Source: Xanthocytophaga flava (GTDB lineage: Bacteria > Bacteroidota > Bacteroidia > Cytophagales > 172606-1). Taken from it: a stretch of 64,000 bases of DNA. The stretch is from positions 248,001-312,000 of the forward strand of contig JASJOS010000006.1 in the NCBI GenBank assembly GCA_030068525.1. The letters run 5' to 3'. Shown here piece after piece: positions 60,764 to 64,000 of the stretch; position 1 is the first letter of the stretch; each line of letters opens with the position of its first letter. The notes beneath the pieces were generated by a model that worked only from the letters and a program-made list of their open reading frames with translations, was not told the DNA's origin and did not search any database. The translations under genes and the position numbers were made by a program.

Positions 60764-62458
60764 ATGTTCTTATCATTACCTTTCAGAGTAGTGTGTGTTA
60801 TCGGTGTGTTTTGTATTCAGAATGCCTTTGCCCAGCAACTGGAAAAAGAAGTCAAACAGGATGTATCCCGAAAGGCGGCCAGAGGGAAACTGAATGAAAT
60901 TGTCAATCATGCCGATACCAAACAGATTGAACTTTCATTTGTGACTAAGTCAACCAACAAAAAAATTAAGTATGAAAGTTATTTTTTTGACTATGACCTC
61001 AACTTCATTAAGGAAGAGAATTCTGAAGATGAATTGGTAAAAGTGAAGAGAGGAAAGTTAAAGAGATACAAAGGGGACTCATACTCTGTTATTGGACTGG
61101 AAGCGAAGGCAGATATGTTCGGTAATGCTGTATTCAAACGCAAGGAAATTACCTATGGCTGGAACTGGATGAAGATGGGCTATAGTAAGAATGTAAAAAC
61201 TCTGGACAAAATAAAGCCCAAAACAGATGATGGAAGTAAAATGTGGTTTTTTGATGCCTATGAAATGGATACCAAAGGGGAAGTGCTGGCATTGGTAGGA
61301 GAAAAGGATAAAAAAGATGCAGCAGCCCGACTGAAAAACTTTAGTGTATTACATGTAAACAAGGATCTGGATATCCTGCACAAAATTGAGCTATCGTTTC
61401 AGTACCTGCAATATCCTATCTATTTTGGAAGTGTGCAATCTGATGAGAGCCATGATGCAGAAGATGTACTGACTGACTATGTGATTGTATTCGCACCTGC
61501 AGAAGGAGCAGGAATGAATAAAAGCAAAGGGGGAGCAGCCAACAACTATACACTGGTTCGCATCAATCCTGATGGTGTATTGGTGGATCGCATTGCATTC
61601 AACAGTAAAGGAAACGACTGGAAAATCGAAGGTATTTATCAGATTGGAGAAAGTCTGGTAGCCTATGGACCTTGTAAGGCCAAAGATGTAACCGAATCAT
61701 ATTTTGACGCTTACAAAGACCCGGCCAAAATGGCTGAGATGGATAAATTCACCCATTTCCAGATGGTAGGATTAAAATCTAAAAGTGTTGGTTTTGTAAG
61801 CCTGTCTTCCATTGAAGATTTTGAGAAGAAAACCAAGACGCCCTCCAATCAGAAAGGACTAAGTTCCTACAATGGCAAACGGGTAGAGATTGCTGAGATG
61901 CGTACTGCTCCCAATGGGGACATGTTTGTACTGGCACAGGATTACAAACTGGAGCTACGGGATAAAGAACGGTTGTATGAAGATGCTTATATTTTTCATT
62001 TTAGTCCAGGAGGAGAGTTGAAAGCGAGTTATAGCATAGATCCTGAATCGAAAAAAGGTGGTTTGACAGGTGGAGGATTAACAGATGCACGACATTATCA
62101 CTGTACATTGGGATTGGTTGCAAACTCTAATGGAGATGTGGTTTTATTATTAAAGTCTCCTCGTGTCATTCAGTCTGAGTCGAATTCATCTACATTCTTG
62201 TCTACTATTACCACCACTTCCTATTACTGGCCCCGGTACCAAATCCGTGCTGCTAGGATTAATATGGCAAATGCATCTATCAGTGATGTAAAGATATTTG
62301 GCAATGACGACTATTATCTGTTTGATGAATATGGCGATTCTGAAGTAGTGATCAGAGAAGGAGGTACTGAAAACGGAGCCGCTAAACTCATTGTGGTTTG
62401 TGAAGGTAGAAAGGAAAAGAAGATATGGTTAGGGAAACTGAACCCTGATAAGTTCTAA
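60764..62458 (+). CDS. Large exported protein of unknown function
   Basis: 564 residues with a signal peptide (about 1-23, ending AFAQQ). The rest is lysine-rich and beta-rich with repeated strand-turn segments (ESLVAYGPCKAKDV, GDMFVLAQDYKLELRD, GDVVLLLKSPRVI) that suggest a beta-propeller-like fold, but no family is recognised. It is divergent from the 7TM kinase gene and flanked by copies 2 and 3 of the 18-bp motif, so it is a likely target of the regulator. A terminator follows at 62559. Confidence 0.75.
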   Translation: MFLSLPFRVVCVIGVFCIQNAFAQQLEKEVKQDVSRKAARGKLNEIVNHADTKQIELSFVTKSTNKKIKYESYFFDYDLNFIKEENSEDELVKVKRGKLKRYKGDSYSVIGLEAKADMFGNAVFKRKEITYGWNWMKMGYSKNVKTLDKIKPKTDDGSKMWFFDAYEMDTKGEVLALVGEKDKKDAAARLKNFSVLHVNKDLDILHKIELSFQYLQYPIYFGSVQSDESHDAEDVLTDYVIVFAPAEGAGMNKSKGGAANNYTLVRINPDGVLVDRIAFNSKGNDWKIEGIYQIGESLVAYGPCKAKDVTESYFDAYKDPAKMAEMDKFTHFQMVGLKSKSVGFVSLSSIEDFEKKTKTPSNQKGLSSYNGKRVEIAEMRTAPNGDMFVLAQDYKLELRDKERLYEDAYIFHFSPGGELKASYSIDPESKKGGLTGGGLTDARHYHCTLGLVANSNGDVVLLLKSPRVIQSESNSSTFLSTITTTSYYWPRYQIRAARINMANASISDVKIFGNDDYYLFDEYGDSEVVIREGGTENGAAKLIVVCEGRKEKKIWLGKLNPDKF

Positions 62459-62470
62459 TGAATAGAAAAA

Positions 62471-62488
62471 ATACGACAAATGCCGTAT
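62471..62488. promoter_or_regulatory. 18-bp motif, copy 3
   Basis: ATACGACAAATGCCGTAT, identical to copy 2, starting 13 bp after the stop of the 60764 gene. It lies downstream of that gene rather than before a promoter, unless it serves the 62685 gene. Confidence 0.6.
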
Positions 62489-62558
62489 GGACTTGCAAAA
62501 GAAAAGTATGGTTCTTTGTTGGAAAGAAGGAATAATTATCTTCTGCTCAGTTAAATGC

Positions 62559-62596
62559 AAAATGCCCGTTGTTCTTGCGACAGGCATTTTTTATTT
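62559..62596 (+). terminator. Intrinsic terminator
   Basis: AAAATGCC (62559-62566) and GGCATTTT (62583-62590) form the stem, followed by TTATTTTG. It closes the 60764 transcript. Confidence 0.75.
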
Positions 62597-62684
62597 TGCA
62601 GGAAATAGTAGCTGCCAAAAGTAACTACCAATAACTTGTTTTGTCAAAAACAGGTTTGAGGCAATACAGAAATTGTTCAAAACA

Positions 62685-63623
62685 ATGAAAGCAATATTAA
62701 AAGACAAAAGCTTCCAACTATCTATTATCCTGACAACTATTTTTATCGGGACAGGAATTGGATTTCTATTTTTAGGACTTGTAGATTATAGTTGGATTCT
62801 TTTTGGACTCCTACCGGTTGTTTTGGGAGTAGCAATAGGAACAATGCATGTTCGAAAATATGCACTTTGGGGAGCAATCATTACAACAATTCTTTTACTT
62901 ATCGCGATTTATATTCCAGGACTTTCTGGGATAATTTGTATTATTATGGCGATTGGCTTGGTTGTTCCATTTATCTTTTTGGGGTATGTTATTGTCAGAC
63001 TTGCCGATCGATACAAGGTTATCAAAGAAACAAATAAGCTATCAGTTTTAATTTTGCCATTACTGCCATTTCTAATTGCAGCACCAACAGAACATTTTCT
63101 TAAAAAAGAGAAGGAAACTGTTATTGAAGTACGAACGGAGAAAGTATTCAACTATACACCTGATGAAGTATATGATGCAATCAAATCGGTGGATACTCTT
63201 GATGCTGAAAAACCTTTTTTGCTGAAGCTTGACCTCCCTATTCCTACCAAATGCGTTTTAGAAAAAGAAGAAGTGGGGGCTATACGAACTTGCTACTTCA
63301 AAGGTGGACGACTAAGCAATGCTGATTTTGGTGGTGGCACAATTACCGAAAGAGTTACACAATTAGAGCGTGGTAAGGTTTTAAAAATGGATGTTATTGA
63401 CTATAACCTAATTGGGCGAAGATGGTTGGGTTTTAAAGAAGCTATTTATTACTTTGAGCCAGTTGAAAGCAATAAATGCAAATTGATACGTATAACCACT
63501 TACACGTCTGTTTTAACGCCTCGCTTTTATTGGGAACCAATGGAGAAATTAGGTGTAAGCCAAGAACACGATTATGTGTTTAATAATTTGGAAAAAGACT
63601 TAAAAACAAAATACAGAAAGTAA
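62685..63623 (+). CDS. Membrane protein with a C-terminal SRPBCC-like domain
   Basis: About 312 residues from ATG 62685 (a TTG at 62673 is the other choice). Four or so membrane helices fill the first 140 residues (LSIILTTIFIGTGIGFLFLG, ILFGLLPVVLGVAIGTM, IIMAIGLVVPFIFLGYVIV, LIAAPTEHFL). The rest resembles a polyketide-cyclase/SRPBCC domain (VFNYTPDEVYDAIKSVDTLD and RWLGFKEAIYYFEPVESNKC). Such a fusion is seen in several Bacteroidota proteins; its role is unknown. Confidence 0.72.
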   Translation: MKAILKDKSFQLSIILTTIFIGTGIGFLFLGLVDYSWILFGLLPVVLGVAIGTMHVRKYALWGAIITTILLLIAIYIPGLSGIICIIMAIGLVVPFIFLGYVIVRLADRYKVIKETNKLSVLILPLLPFLIAAPTEHFLKKEKETVIEVRTEKVFNYTPDEVYDAIKSVDTLDAEKPFLLKLDLPIPTKCVLEKEEVGAIRTCYFKGGRLSNADFGGGTITERVTQLERGKVLKMDVIDYNLIGRRWLGFKEAIYYFEPVESNKCKLIRITTYTSVLTPRFYWEPMEKLGVSQEHDYVFNNLEKDLKTKYRK

Positions 63624-63692
63624 TAGCAGTTAGGTGATAGATTACAAATTATTTGCTGATTTCAAGTGCAACAGCAATTAAACGATAAGGAT

Positions 63693-64000
63693 ATGAGCAA
63701 AGACAAAATTCATACAACAAATTATTTTGACACTTTTATAGAAGTGGCCGAAGACACAAAAGTTAGTTGTGGAACCATCCCAAAATCAAAAGGTGATAAC
63801 AAAACAGTAGCTGAGTTGCAATATGAGTTACTTGTAAATAGCCCTTACACCTTTACTTCTGACGATCTGTTTTTTCAACTTTTTGCAAACAGAAATAACT
63901 TGACAGAGCATGAATATGAAGAAGCAAGAAAAAACTTCTTCTCAAAGGCGCAGCCTTGTTTTCGTTCCTCTCCTTTTACTAAGATATACGGATACGGATT
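63693..64000 (+). CDS. DUF6157 family protein (cut by window edge)
   Basis: The first 102 residues of a protein of the DUF6157 type: HTTNYFDTFIEVAEDTKVSC, then ELQYELLVNSPYTFTSDDLF and the end segment CFRSSPFTKIYGYG. The family is about 130-140 residues, so a short C-terminal piece lies outside. ATG 63693 is the start. It is 69 bp after the SRPBCC-like gene on the same strand. Confidence 0.82.
   Translation, partial: MSKDKIHTTNYFDTFIEVAEDTKVSCGTIPKSKGDNKTVAELQYELLVNSPYTFTSDDLFFQLFANRNNLTEHEYEEARKNFFSKAQPCFRSSPFTKIYGYG

Overview
The window reads as chromosomal DNA of a Bacteroidota bacterium, most likely of the Cytophagales type. Supporting signs are a SusC/SusD outer-membrane pair, a protein with a type IX secretion C-terminal sorting domain, promoters of the form TAnnTTTG with no clear Shine-Dalgarno sites, A-rich leaders, many AraC regulators and moderate-to-low GC. 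No tRNA, rRNA, CRISPR array or prophage was seen. The genes at both ends are cut: an aldehyde dehydrogenase at base 1 and a DUF6157 gene at base 64000.

Layout. 1-14.9 kb is a patchwork of small metabolic and stress genes paired with regulators: aldehyde dehydrogenase, DinB-like protein, a glutaredoxin-like/DapA-like/cupin cluster facing a MocR-type regulator, a serine hydrolase, Crp and AraC regulators, SDR, LLM oxidoreductase facing HxlR, GlsB, DUF72 and GNAT. 15.6-24.3 kb is a compact chemosensory cluster (cheY-cheA-cheW-mcp-tolC-like-cheR-cheB) with an outer-membrane-efflux-type protein inside it. 24.7-36.9 kb holds secreted or surface proteins: DUF2911, a 1167-residue NHL-repeat T9SS cargo, a GH97 glycosidase, a ThuA-like protein and two lipoproteins, one with a likely caspase-type His/Cys dyad. 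37.2-39.1 kb is a LytS/LytTR two-component pair. 39.4-50 kb has small genes, a transglutaminase-like protein, AraC and the SusC/SusD pair. 49.6-55.9 kb is a cluster of small redox/detoxification genes (VOC, a Tet(X)-like flavin monooxygenase, an exported EthD protein, YciI) with AraC and LysR regulators and several decayed gene pieces. 57.2-62.5 kb holds a second DinB-like gene, a NarL-type regulator with a 7TM histidine kinase, and a large secreted protein of unknown function.

The most notable non-coding signals are: (1) a probable small RNA present twice, 55 kb apart and on opposite strands, with conserved promoter, conserved core and a variable but still-paired intrinsic terminator; (2) an 18-bp partly palindromic motif present three times, only around the NarL-type two-component genes and the secreted gene next to them; (3) a 247-bp MITE-like element with 25-bp-class terminal inverted repeats; (4) a cluster of short ACTGGA/TCCAGT and TGACC palindromes at 40.6-40.9 kb with a related cluster at 7.6 kb. 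All functional statements rest on reading the sequence and on memory of protein families; no database search was run.
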